Source: an uncultured Flavobacteriaceae bacterium
GTDB taxonomy: Bacteria > Bacteroidota > Bacteroidia > Flavobacteriales > Flavobacteriaceae
Assembly: GCA_947488345.1 (NCBI GenBank)
Contig: CANKZQ010000001.1
Span: 943,501-1,007,500 of the forward strand
Length of the DNA: 64,000 nucleotides
Direction of reading: 5' to 3'
Part shown: one piece after another, positions 56,458 through 64,000 of the stretch
Layout: every line of letters starts with the position of its first letter
Numbering within the stretch: the stretch's first letter is position 1
Notes under the pieces: generated by a model
Told to the model about the DNA's origin: nothing
What the model saw: only the letters and a program-made list of their open reading frames with translations
Databases searched by the model: none
Made by a program: the position numbers and the translations under genes

Positions 56458-57133
56458 TCGCATAAGAATATTACTCGCAGAAGATGAAGCTTCCTTAGGC
56501 ATGATTATTAAGGAAAGTTTAGAAACGAGAGACTTTGAAGTCTTACTTTGTAGCAATGGTGAAGAAGCTCTTCAAACTTATCAAACGGAAGCTCCTGAAT
56601 TATTGGTGTTAGACGTCATGATGCCCAAAAAAGATGGTTTTACATTGGCGAAAGAAATTCGAGAAATTGATGACGCGATTCCTATTATATTTTTAACTGC
56701 CAAATCTCAAACACAAGATGTTGTAGAAGGTTTTACAATTGGTGGTAACGACTACTTAAAAAAGCCATTTAGTATGGAGGAGCTTATTGTGCGCATCCAT
56801 AATTTACTCAATAGAACTCACGTGCAGCAAAAAGCAGATATACTGGATATTGGTAAATTTACTTTTGACTTTCCAAAACAAAAACTACGTTTTGAAAATG
56901 AAGAAAGTGTACAACTCACACATAGAGAAGCCCATTTATTATTTCATTTAGTTAAGAATAAAAATGAGGTATTAGATCGATCTCTAATTTTAAACAAGTT
57001 ATGGGGTAATGATGACTTTTTTAGCGCTCGTAGCATGGATGTTTTTATTACTAAACTTCGTAAAAAACTAAAGCAAGATAGTGCAATCGAAATATTAAAC
57101 GTTCGAGGCTTTGGTTATAAATTGGTTTGTTAG
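56450..57133 (+). CDS. OmpR/PhoB-family response regulator
   Basis: A protein of 227 residues. Receiver: LLAEDEASLG (acidic pocket), phospho-acceptor D55 in LVLDVMMPKKDGF, switch Thr in IIFLTAKSQ, Lys in DYLKKPFS. DNA-binding winged helix: LTHREAHLLFHLVKN, ARSMDVFITKLRKKLK, VRGFGYKLV. It is the partner of the kinase upstream. It is not a LytTR-type regulator, so it is not the predicted controller of the RHS promoters. Confidence 0.96.
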   Translation: MSNRIRILLAEDEASLGMIIKESLETRDFEVLLCSNGEEALQTYQTEAPELLVLDVMMPKKDGFTLAKEIREIDDAIPIIFLTAKSQTQDVVEGFTIGGNDYLKKPFSMEELIVRIHNLLNRTHVQQKADILDIGKFTFDFPKQKLRFENEESVQLTHREAHLLFHLVKNKNEVLDRSLILNKLWGNDDFFSARSMDVFITKLRKKLKQDSAIEILNVRGFGYKLVC

Positions 57134-57292
57134 TCTTTAGTAGATTTGATTCTTACCTTATTTTGGATTAACTTCGTTGATATTCAATAGTTTATTGAGC
57201 ATTTTTCGGTGTTGTCAAAATTAAATCCATTGCTAACACCCATAATCAATCTTATCTTAATCAAAAAAGAACTAAAAAATAAACGAACTGTT

Positions 57293-58261
57293 ATGGCTAT
57301 TCTTTGTAAAATCGAACCTCTTCGTTTAAATCAATTCAAATTGTTCGCGCTCCTGTTTTTACTTGTTTTTTGTCTAGCACCCAGTGCCACTGCTCAAAAA
57401 GATCCTATTCAATTAAAATACCTTGGAACCGCGGGCTGGGAAATATCTGATGGTACAATTACTGTGTTGGTTGACCCGTATATTTCGCGTTTCAAATTAG
57501 GTACCGGTCCCGGCATAAGTGATGATGACAAAAGAGCAACTGTAAAACGATCTGACATTGTCGTCTCCGATACATTGACGATTGATAGTCTTATTACCAA
57601 GGTCGATTTTATTTTGGTGCATCATTCGCATTTCGATCATCTATCAGATGTACCTTATATCGCCAAAAAAACTGGGGCCAAAGTCATCGGTACTGAAACC
57701 ACATGCAATATCTTAAGGGCATATGGCATCCCAAATGAGCAGTTATATCCTGTAAAAGGAGGCGAAGATTATCAATTTGAAAATTTTGCCGTAAAAATCA
57801 TGCCTTCTATTCATTCTGCCTTAAATAACAAGCATTATATAGACAATAGAGTGTATGCAGAAATACCCAAAGCTCCGCTAAAAATATCTGAATTTATAGA
57901 AGGTGGTTCACTCATGTTTCTTGCTCGGTTTAAGCATCATGAAGTAGTAACTATGGGTTCTATGAATTTTATTGAAAGAGAATTACTCGGCCTCCAACCT
58001 GATATATTATTGGCTGGTGTTAATCGTTCACAATTGGGCCTTTATAAATACAACGAGCGGCTCCTCGCTGGCACAAACTATCCTGATATTATTATCCCGA
58101 CGCATTGGGACAATTTTAGACTGCCATACGGATTCTCTCAAAAAGAAGGTATCGAAAGTAAGTTGTTACCATTTAAAAAAGCGGTTGAAAAAATCGCTCC
58201 AAAAATAAATGTCATCATTCCAACGCATTTAGAAACGATCACTATTCAAAAAAAAGATTGA
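57293..58261 (+). CDS. Exported MBL-fold metallo-hydrolase
   Basis: A protein of 322 residues from the ATG at 57293; an in-frame GTG at 57209 would put a long polar leader before the signal peptide and is less likely. The signal segment FALLFLLVFCLAPSATAQ is followed by the metallo-beta-lactamase fold with metal motif VHHSHFDHLSD (HxHxDH). IMPSIHSALNN carries a later His, and PTHWDNFRLP and PTHLETI near the end hold further candidate ligands. The overall pattern (KYLGTAGWEI, VLVDPYISR) is that of the UlaG-like L-ascorbate-6-phosphate lactonase branch. The substrate is unknown. Confidence 0.88.
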   Translation: MAILCKIEPLRLNQFKLFALLFLLVFCLAPSATAQKDPIQLKYLGTAGWEISDGTITVLVDPYISRFKLGTGPGISDDDKRATVKRSDIVVSDTLTIDSLITKVDFILVHHSHFDHLSDVPYIAKKTGAKVIGTETTCNILRAYGIPNEQLYPVKGGEDYQFENFAVKIMPSIHSALNNKHYIDNRVYAEIPKAPLKISEFIEGGSLMFLARFKHHEVVTMGSMNFIERELLGLQPDILLAGVNRSQLGLYKYNERLLAGTNYPDIIIPTHWDNFRLPYGFSQKEGIESKLLPFKKAVEKIAPKINVIIPTHLETITIQKKD

Positions 58262-58291
58262 CATAACACCATTTTGGTGAATGCGGCAAAA

Positions 58292-59398
58292 CTAATCTTG
58301 CCACTCCGCAATAAATAAATTGGTGTCTCTTCCGCCCCCGTTGTTTCTATTCGAAGAAAAAGCTAACTTTTTTCCATCGTTAGAAAACACCGGAAAAGCA
58401 TCAAATGTTTCACCGTGAGTTACACGCTCCAAATTTTTACCATCTAGATCAATTAAATATAAATTAAACGGGAAACCTCGTTCGGCTTCAAAGTTTGATG
58501 AAAACAGGATTTTTTCCCCGGAAGGGTGAAAAAACGGACTCCAATTGGCATTACCCAAATCTGTGAGCTGTCGTAAATCACTACCATCAGCATTACAGAT
58601 ATAGAGCTCCATTTCTGTAGGCTCTACCAACCCTTGTGCCAGCAAATCTTTATACGCTTTAATCTCTTCCTTTGTTTTAGGGCGTGAAGAACGAAAAATA
58701 AGTTTAGTCCCATCAGGAGAAAAGAACGCACCTCCATCATACCCTAACTCATTGGTAATTTGTTTCACATCACTTCCGTCAAGGTTCATAGTATACAATT
58801 CTAAATCACCACTTCGCATCGAAGTAAACACAATTTTATCGCCTTTCGGCGAAACTGTTGCCTCGGCGTCATATCCTTTTTCGGTCGTTAGTTGTTTCAC
58901 GATATTCCCTTGTAAATCGGACATGAAAATATCATAGCTATCATAAATCGGCCATACATATTTTCCATTTTTTCGCAACGGAGCATCTGGACATTTTTCA
59001 TCTCCTAAATGTGTAGATCCATATACAAAGTGCTTATTATCAGGTAAAAAATAGGCGCACGTGGTGCGTCCTTTACCTGTACTAATCATTGGTGGTGGAA
59101 TACTATCAAATGTCTGGTCAGCATTCATGAGAAACATTTGATCACAGCTAACATTCCACTTCGAAAAATTAGATTGAAAAATAAGCTGCTGGTCATCAAA
59201 ACTCCAATACGCTTCCGCATTATCGCCTCCAAAAGTCACTTGACGTATCGATTTGAAATGTACTTCCTCTGGATAGATCAACGAATCTTTGACGACTGGA
59301 GTCTCTATTTTTTTATTAATTACTGTCGTTTTTTCTTTTTTACATGCGACTATTAGTAAGGTCCCAATTAAAATATAAATGAGTTTGTGTTTCAACAT
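58292..59398 (-). CDS. TolB-like PD40 beta-propeller lipoprotein
   Basis: A protein of 368 residues with lipobox LLIVACKKE, so predicted membrane-anchored. Several PD40/WD40-like blades are visible: AYWSFDDQQLIFQSN, ATVSPKGDKIVFTSMRSG, AFFSPDGTKLIFRSSRP, PFFHPSGEKILFSSN, PVFSNDGKKLAFSSNRN. No catalytic peptidase domain follows, so it is probably a binding or scaffolding protein. It is convergent with the MBL gene and divergent from the M28-PDZ gene. Confidence 0.9.
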   Translation of the reverse strand: MLKHKLIYILIGTLLIVACKKEKTTVINKKIETPVVKDSLIYPEEVHFKSIRQVTFGGDNAEAYWSFDDQQLIFQSNFSKWNVSCDQMFLMNADQTFDSIPPPMISTGKGRTTCAYFLPDNKHFVYGSTHLGDEKCPDAPLRKNGKYVWPIYDSYDIFMSDLQGNIVKQLTTEKGYDAEATVSPKGDKIVFTSMRSGDLELYTMNLDGSDVKQITNELGYDGGAFFSPDGTKLIFRSSRPKTKEEIKAYKDLLAQGLVEPTEMELYICNADGSDLRQLTDLGNANWSPFFHPSGEKILFSSNFEAERGFPFNLYLIDLDGKNLERVTHGETFDAFPVFSNDGKKLAFSSNRNNGGGRDTNLFIAEWQD

Positions 59399-59476
59399 AA
59401 TTGACTATTAATTAATGCATTTGAATTTTAGGAATGGCATTTATTACCTAATTTTACAAAAATAATATTTATCATC

Positions 59477-60700
59477 ATGAAACACTTGATAACCGTCATA
59501 TTTTTACTCATACTTGTATCTTGTAAGCAAGAAACCTCTAAAATTCCTACAATCCGTGAAGATGTTTCTTTTTTGGCTGACGATAGTTTAGAAGGGCGTC
59601 AAACCGGAACAGATGGTGAAGTCGCCGCCGCCAAATATATTGCGAATCGTTTTAAAACAATGGGACTTACAGCGAAAGGGACAAATGGCTATTTTCAGGC
59701 ATTTTCTTTTAAACCAAAGACAGATCCGCATCAGCAAGTAAAATATACAGTTAAAGATAGTGATAGCACTATTACAGGAACTAACGTTATCGGTTTTTTA
59801 GATAATAAAGCTGCTAAAACAGTAATCATTGGAGCCCACTATGACCATTTAGGTTATGGCGCCGAAGGCTCACTGCATCGAGGTGACACCGCAATTCACA
59901 ATGGTGCCGACGATAACGCCAGCGGCACAGCGATACTTCTCAATTTGGCAAGCAAATTGAAAGATACATTGCGAAAAAATAATTATTTATTCATTGCTTT
60001 TTCTGGCGAAGAAATGGGTTTACTAGGTTCAAATTATTTTGTTAAAAATGCAACGATTGATTCTAGCGCAATGAACTATATGATTAATATGGATATGGTT
60101 GGACGTTTAAAAAAAGACAGTACCTTGGCGGTATATGGCACGGGGACGTCGCCCATTTTTAAACAAACTCTAACCGCTCACAATTCAAATTTTAAACTCG
60201 TACAAAAAGAATCTGGGGTAGGGCCTAGTGATCATACAAGCTTTTATAATAATAATGTGCCTGTACTGCATTTTTTTACGGGGCAACATGAAGATTATCA
60301 CAAACCTGGAGATGATACGGAAAAATTGAATTTTGAAGGTATGGAAACCATATCAAACTATATTTTCGCCATTATAGGAGATCTCGATAATAATGGAAAG
60401 TTACCCTTTAGAAAAACAAAAAATGAAAGTGAAGAAACTCCGCGTTTTAAAGTAGGCTTAGGTGTTATTCCCGATTATTTATATGATGGTAAAGGCATGC
60501 GTATAGATGGCGTAAGTGATGATAAACCTGCGCAAAAGGCAGGCCTAATAAAAGGTGATATCGTCATTCAATTAGGTGATAGCACTATTGTTGATATGAT
60601 GAGTTATATGCGAACCCTCTCTACTTTTGAAAAAGGAGATACTACAAAGGTTTTAGTAGACCGTAAAGGAAAAGAGATAGAAGTAGTTGTGAAGTTTTAG
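59477..60700 (+). CDS. M28 peptidase lipoprotein with C-terminal PDZ domain
   Basis: A protein of 407 residues with lipobox LLILVSCKQE. The M28 domain has zinc ligands in GAHYDHLGYG, NGADDNASGT, FSGEEMGLLGS, NMDMVGR and the base/His region GPSDHTSFY. From about 315 a PDZ domain follows (LGVIPDYLYDGKGMRIDGV, KAGLIKGDIVIQLGD). It probably degrades peptides in the periplasm. It differs from the M28 protein at 48089 in lacking the PA insert and in the lipid anchor. Confidence 0.93.
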   Translation: MKHLITVIFLLILVSCKQETSKIPTIREDVSFLADDSLEGRQTGTDGEVAAAKYIANRFKTMGLTAKGTNGYFQAFSFKPKTDPHQQVKYTVKDSDSTITGTNVIGFLDNKAAKTVIIGAHYDHLGYGAEGSLHRGDTAIHNGADDNASGTAILLNLASKLKDTLRKNNYLFIAFSGEEMGLLGSNYFVKNATIDSSAMNYMINMDMVGRLKKDSTLAVYGTGTSPIFKQTLTAHNSNFKLVQKESGVGPSDHTSFYNNNVPVLHFFTGQHEDYHKPGDDTEKLNFEGMETISNYIFAIIGDLDNNGKLPFRKTKNESEETPRFKVGLGVIPDYLYDGKGMRIDGVSDDKPAQKAGLIKGDIVIQLGDSTIVDMMSYMRTLSTFEKGDTTKVLVDRKGKEIEVVVKF

Positions 60701-60804
60701 AAACGGAGACCATTGAGTTCAAAATTACGCTCATTCATGTCCTCATCTGAGCTACAGCTCAACAAAAGAATACAAAAAACAACCAGTGATTTTAACCTTT
60801 TCAT
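60697..60804 (-). CDS. Very small lipoprotein (35 residues)
   Basis: The minus-strand ATG at 60804 reads MKRLKSLVVFCILLLSCSSD and ends NFELNGLRF. The hydrophobic signal with lipobox LLLSCSSD and short acidic start of the mature part (DEDMNE) are typical of Bacteroidota lipoproteins with the surface-export-like acidic patch. The gene overlaps the stop of the M28 gene by 4 nt on the other strand. It is too small for routine gene finders. It could be a chance frame, but the signal peptide plus lipobox is hard to get by accident. Confidence 0.5.
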   Translation of the reverse strand: MKRLKSLVVFCILLLSCSSDEDMNERNFELNGLRF

Positions 60805-60863
60805 GTCGATAGTTTTCTCAAATATAATAATAATGCTGATAAACACTTTTGTCTAAAAAGATG

Positions 60864-60871
60864 TATTTTTG
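60864..60871 (+). promoter_or_regulatory. -7 box of dusB
   Basis: TATTTTTG is a perfect TAnnTTTG, 16 bp before the TTG start codon, so the 5' leader is very short. No -33 element at the usual distance is seen. Confidence 0.45.
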
Positions 60872-60887
60872 CATCAAAATTTGAATT

Positions 60888-61880
60888 TTGGTTAAAATAG
60901 GCGACATAGAATTACCTGACTTTCCTTTGCTTCTGGCACCTATGGAGGATGTTAGTGATCCTCCGTTTAGAGCGTTGTGCAAAGAACAGGGTGCAGATGT
61001 TGTGTACACAGAATTCATTTCGAGTGAAGGCCTGATTCGTGATGCTGCTAAAAGTACGATGAAATTGGATATCTATGAGAAAGAGCGCCCTGTAGGTATT
61101 CAAATTTTTGGAGCGAACTTAGACAGTATGCTCAGATCGGTTGAAATTGTAGAAAAATCGAATCCAGATATCATCGATATCAATTTTGGTTGTCCCGTAA
61201 AAAAAGTAGTATCCAAAGGAGCTGGTGCCGGTATTTTAAAAGATATTGATTTAATGGTTTCCTTAACGGAAGCCATGGTAAAACACACCAAATTGCCCGT
61301 TACTGTAAAGACCCGATTGGGTTGGGATGATGATTCAATACGTATCGTTGAAGTTGCCGAGCGCTTGCAAGATGTAGGTATTAAATCTATTGCCATTCAT
61401 GGGAGAACAAGAGCACAGATGTACAAAGGCGACGCCGACTGGCGACCTATTGCAGATGTGAAAAACAATCAACGAATGCATATTCCTGTTTTCGGAAATG
61501 GCGACATTTCTTCTCCAGAGAAAGCGCAAGAAATGCGCGATGTTTATGGGCTTGATGGAGCTATGATTGGAAGAGCCACCATTGGATACCCTTGGTTTTT
61601 TAATGAAGTGAAACACTTTTTTAAAACAGGTGAGCATTTAGCGCCGCCTACTATAGCTGAACGTGTTGAAGTTGCAAGACGTCACTTACAAATGTCTATT
61701 GATTGGAAAGGCGATCGTTTGGGTGTGGTAGAAACCCGTCGACATTACACAAATTACTTTAAAGGCATTCCTCATTTTAAAGAATATCGCATGAAAATGG
61801 TGACTAGTGACGATGCAGCTGATGTTTTTGCCGCTTTTGATGAAGTGTTGGATATATTTGGTGACCACCAATTCGTCTAA
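60888..61880 (+). CDS. dusB: tRNA-dihydrouridine synthase DusB
   Basis: FMN enzyme that reduces uridines in the tRNA D-loop, 330 residues. LLLAPMEDVSDPPFR binds FMN, the catalytic Cys is in NFGCPVKKVVSKGAGAGIL, and VKTRLGWDD, IHGRTRAQMYKG and GNGDISS are family blocks. The start codon is a TTG at 60888: an in-frame stop lies at 60882, and the first ATG would remove the start of the FMN site. It converges on tesB, with a 1-bp gap. Confidence 0.94.
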   Translation: MVKIGDIELPDFPLLLAPMEDVSDPPFRALCKEQGADVVYTEFISSEGLIRDAAKSTMKLDIYEKERPVGIQIFGANLDSMLRSVEIVEKSNPDIIDINFGCPVKKVVSKGAGAGILKDIDLMVSLTEAMVKHTKLPVTVKTRLGWDDDSIRIVEVAERLQDVGIKSIAIHGRTRAQMYKGDADWRPIADVKNNQRMHIPVFGNGDISSPEKAQEMRDVYGLDGAMIGRATIGYPWFFNEVKHFFKTGEHLAPPTIAERVEVARRHLQMSIDWKGDRLGVVETRRHYTNYFKGIPHFKEYRMKMVTSDDAADVFAAFDEVLDIFGDHQFV

Positions 61881-61881
61881 C

Positions 61882-62748
61882 CTAACCTTTCTTAGGTCTC
61901 ATTAAACCTTCCTGTGCTACGGAGGCAATTAAATCACCATTACGAGTATAAATATGTCCTCGAGCAAAACCGCGTGCACCATAAGCACTAGGTGATTCAG
62001 TGGTAAACAGCATCCAATCACTAAAATCGAAATCTCTAAAAAACCACATAGAGTGATCTAAACTTGCCATTCTCACATTACCATGATGAGCAACGCTAGC
62101 ATTTGGATATAAGGTCGTTGCTAAGATATTATAATCAGAAATATAGGTTAAAACCTGTTGTTTTGTAGGCATGTCTAATGTTGACGCATCTCCTTTTAAT
62201 CGAAACCACATATCAGCAACAGGCGGTAGATTCTTTTTATCTAATGGATTTATAATCGCTGTTGGCTTGAACTCAATGGGTCGTTCTATTTCTAAAAAAT
62301 CCTTCAGCCTTGCTGGTAAAAACTCACCATACTGGGTAAGCATGTCTGCCCAGCTTGCCAATTCTTCGGGTTGTTTTATCTCTGATTTCATAGATATCTG
62401 GTGTTCATATCCATCTTCAATTATGTGAAATGAAGCTGCCAAAATAAAAATAACTACTCCTTCTTGTATTGCTGTCACTCTGCGTGTAGAAAAACTCCCT
62501 CCATCTCTCATTATATTTACTTCATAAGAAATAGGTAGGCTCAAATTGCCCGCTTCTAAAAAGTAACTATGTAACGAATGCAATTTTCGTTGATTTGTAA
62601 TGGTTCGATAGGCGGCATTAATCGCTTGTGCCAGCACCTGACCTCCAAACACATGTGGACTCCCAATGGTTTTACTCTTTCCAGAAAATGAGTGTTCACT
62701 TACTTTTTCTAAAATTAGAATATCTAATAACTCTTCAACCGATTTCAT
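61882..62748 (-). CDS. tesB: Acyl-CoA thioesterase II
   Basis: A protein of 288 residues with two hot-dog domains. It has GSPHVFGGQVLAQAINAAYR and LHSLHSYFLEAGN in the first half, and SLDHSMWFFRDFDFSDWML and SAYGARGFARGHIYTRNG in the second, with the catalytic Asp in ASLDHSMWF and the usual C-terminal ASVAQEGLMRPK. It cleaves acyl-CoA to free fatty acid and CoA in the cytoplasm. The neighbours give no further hint. Confidence 0.95.
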   Translation of the reverse strand: MKSVEELLDILILEKVSEHSFSGKSKTIGSPHVFGGQVLAQAINAAYRTITNQRKLHSLHSYFLEAGNLSLPISYEVNIMRDGGSFSTRRVTAIQEGVVIFILAASFHIIEDGYEHQISMKSEIKQPEELASWADMLTQYGEFLPARLKDFLEIERPIEFKPTAIINPLDKKNLPPVADMWFRLKGDASTLDMPTKQQVLTYISDYNILATTLYPNASVAHHGNVRMASLDHSMWFFRDFDFSDWMLFTTESPSAYGARGFARGHIYTRNGDLIASVAQEGLMRPKKG

Positions 62749-62807
62749 ACCTATATTTTAAGAATCCAAATTAAGCACAATTTGCTGAATAATTCGTAAG
62801 AAAAAAA

Positions 62808-63377
62808 TTAAAACTTAAACTTGAATCCGATCAAAAAAGTATCATCAGTTTTACCAAATGAAAGTTCCATATGCTCTTGTTGATACGGGGTTGTAAAGAG
62901 ATAGGTACTTCCAATACCAATGGCCGCTCCAGCTAAAATATCAATCACATCATGCTTATCAGCATTTACCCGTGTAAAGCCAGTATAACTCGAGAGTACA
63001 TAGGCAGGTATACCGTATTTCCATCCGTAACGTCGTTGTATAAAGGAAGCGCTTTGAAAAGTTACAGAAGTATGTCCTGACGGAAAGGCATTATTGTTTT
63101 CCATATTTGGACGTTGTTTATCAATAAGTAATTTGAGAGACATCGTGACTGCCACGTTGGTCAAGAATCCTTTTGTAAATTGCCAAGTACCTTTTGAATC
63201 TCCTTTTATAAATGTAGCGCCCAATGCCGCTGCCGGTAACGCTACGAACAGAATATCTCCAGATGTTTCAATAGTTTTGTCTTGAGAAAATGTATGCTGA
63301 GTAACTAAAAAAATGATACAACAAAGGATCAATTTTTTAATACTAAAGTGTATAATGCTAATTCGGTAGCTGTTCAT
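62808..63377 (-). CDS. PAP2-family membrane phosphatase
   Basis: A protein of 189 residues from the ATG at 63377; a TTG at 63398 adds seven residues and is less likely. The three PAP2 motifs are visible: KLLIDKQRP, FPSGHTSVTF (catalytic His) and TRVNADKHDVID (nucleophile His and Asp). A signal-like segment lies at the N-terminus (ends THTFSQ-like, VTQHTFSQD). Likely an undecaprenyl-diphosphate, phosphatidate or related lipid phosphatase facing the periplasm. The C-terminus ends in a beta-strand-like SFGKTDDTFLIGFKFKF. Confidence 0.92.
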   Translation of the reverse strand: MNSYRISIIHFSIKKLILCCIIFLVTQHTFSQDKTIETSGDILFVALPAAALGATFIKGDSKGTWQFTKGFLTNVAVTMSLKLLIDKQRPNMENNNAFPSGHTSVTFQSASFIQRRYGWKYGIPAYVLSSYTGFTRVNADKHDVIDILAGAAIGIGSTYLFTTPYQQEHMELSFGKTDDTFLIGFKFKF

Positions 63378-63432
63378 AACATATGGCGATACGACCAATT
63401 CTTAAACGCTCCAATTACCAATAGATTGTTCA

Positions 63433-64000
63433 TTAAAACCCGAAACCAACTTTAAACGCAAAACGCAACCCATCATCACTGTTAAAGGCAGAGATGTTTC
63501 CGGTCATCATATTGGCGACGTTTACAAATAAACCTCCTCCAACAGAAGTATTCCAATCATCCGAATTAAACCTTGCATCCGACACCAAAGCATTATCAAC
63601 CCAGACCTTCCCAATATCAGCTCCAGCATATACTCCAATATGAATAGGCAATAATCCTGTTTTTAAATCACTAAAATTCCAACGTATATCCGTTGATTGC
63701 ACAAAGGCACTTTTTCCTGTAAACCGCTCATTTCGATATCCTCTAAGGCCAGTTTTCGCTCCTAAAAATGCTCCTTGATAAAATTCAAAATCGTCACCCA
63801 AATTGAAATGCCCCCAAGACTTCGTTGCTAGGACTAATTGACCACTCGGAATCAACCTATAATCAAAACTCAACTCTGGAATCACATACGCGAATCCTTT
63901 TGAAGTACTCACGTTGTTTTTATAACCTGCCAATAAACCAACTTCCATACCAAGCGTTGGGAATGCTTTATTATCCACATTTTGAAAATGATACTTGATT
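63433..64000 (-). CDS. C-terminal part of an Omp85/surface-antigen-like barrel protein
   Basis: The frame runs off the right window edge; about 189 codons are visible, ending with an outer-membrane strand (LRFAFKVGFGF). GLRGYRNERFTGKSAF is the conserved loop motif of the BamA/TamA/D15 barrel. The N-terminal part lies outside, so it may be BamA-like, TamA-like or the barrel of a calcineurin-like phosphoesterase fusion seen in Bacteroidota. The gap to the PAP2 gene is 55 bp. Confidence 0.82.
   Translation of the reverse strand, partial: IKYHFQNVDNKAFPTLGMEVGLLAGYKNNVSTSKGFAYVIPELSFDYRLIPSGQLVLATKSWGHFNLGDDFEFYQGAFLGAKTGLRGYRNERFTGKSAFVQSTDIRWNFSDLKTGLLPIHIGVYAGADIGKVWVDNALVSDARFNSDDWNTSVGGGLFVNVANMMTGNISAFNSDDGLRFAFKVGFGF

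Noticed and set aside
56450-57133. Response regulator as controller of the RHS promoters
   Set aside because: Its output domain is an OmpR-type winged helix, not LytTR, and it sits 28 kb away beside other likely targets.
1-64000. CRISPR array or IS element
   Set aside because: No regularly spaced short repeats with unique spacers and no transposase or integrase frames were found; the repeats seen are the RHS flanks, palindromes and protein-coding modules.

Overview
The window looks like a chromosome segment of a marine-type Flavobacteriaceae (phylum Bacteroidota). This rests on the AT-rich sequence, on promoters with the Bacteroidota -7 element TAnnTTTG, and on families typical of the group: DUF6443 RHS proteins, GLPGLI proteins, a HEPN-fused sulfite reductase, a split MetH and an OMP_b-brl outer-membrane protein. 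Genus and species cannot be read from the sequence alone.

Region 1 (1-28288) is an accessory island of polymorphic RHS toxins beside tRNA-Asp. Three minus-strand RHS operons start at 2168 (unit C, cut by the window edge), 18595 (unit A) and 27811 (unit B). Each complete unit has three genes in tight succession: a secreted SpvB/TcB-like shell protein, a secreted DUF6443/RHS protein with a variable C-terminal toxin, and a small lipoprotein that is the likely immunity protein. Unit A ends in a lipase-like domain and unit B in a domain resembling polymorphic toxin type 44. A plus-strand operon (2532-8687) sits between units C and A. It encodes a minimal type II secretion/type IV pilus-like machine: pseudopilin, prepilin peptidase, GspE ATPase, secretin, a PilM/PilN-like protein and a PilO-like protein. 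No GspF/PilC gene is visible. All three RHS promoters share a 21-bp-period direct repeat resembling LytTR-regulator sites, at a fixed 55 bp from a weak -7 box. Units A and B also share a 408-bp 5' repeat that runs into the 3' end of tRNA-Asp (intact at 28215-28288, a 27-nt remnant at 19008) and a ~138-bp 3' repeat, so the array grew by duplicating or inserting whole units at the tRNA. The hypothesis worth testing is a co-regulated, Sec- and T2SS-exported, two-piece RHS toxin system.

Region 2 (28355-48027) is mostly sulfur and methionine metabolism, after a DUF58 protein and thioredoxin. Transcription runs leftward in three blocks. A SAM-I riboswitch precedes metY-metX-metZ-rrf2. A promoter at 42205 precedes cysH-sir-cobA-sirC-fnr-cysE-cysM (sulfite and siroheme to cysteine). 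A second SAM-I riboswitch precedes metH (two genes), a small hypothetical gene and metF. metK diverges from metY. No ATP sulfurylase (cysDN) is in the window. A palindromic repeat inserted in frame interrupts metH.

Region 3 (48089-64000) is a cell-envelope and housekeeping region: an M28 peptidase, an outer-membrane beta-barrel protein with two GLPGLI proteins and a small secreted protein, a divergent two-component system with three GTTAAC repeats in the shared promoter region, an MBL-fold hydrolase, a PD40 lipoprotein, an M28-PDZ lipoprotein, DusB, TesB, a PAP2 phosphatase and the C-terminus of an Omp85-like protein running off the edge. No CRISPR array, transposase, integrase or rRNA was seen.
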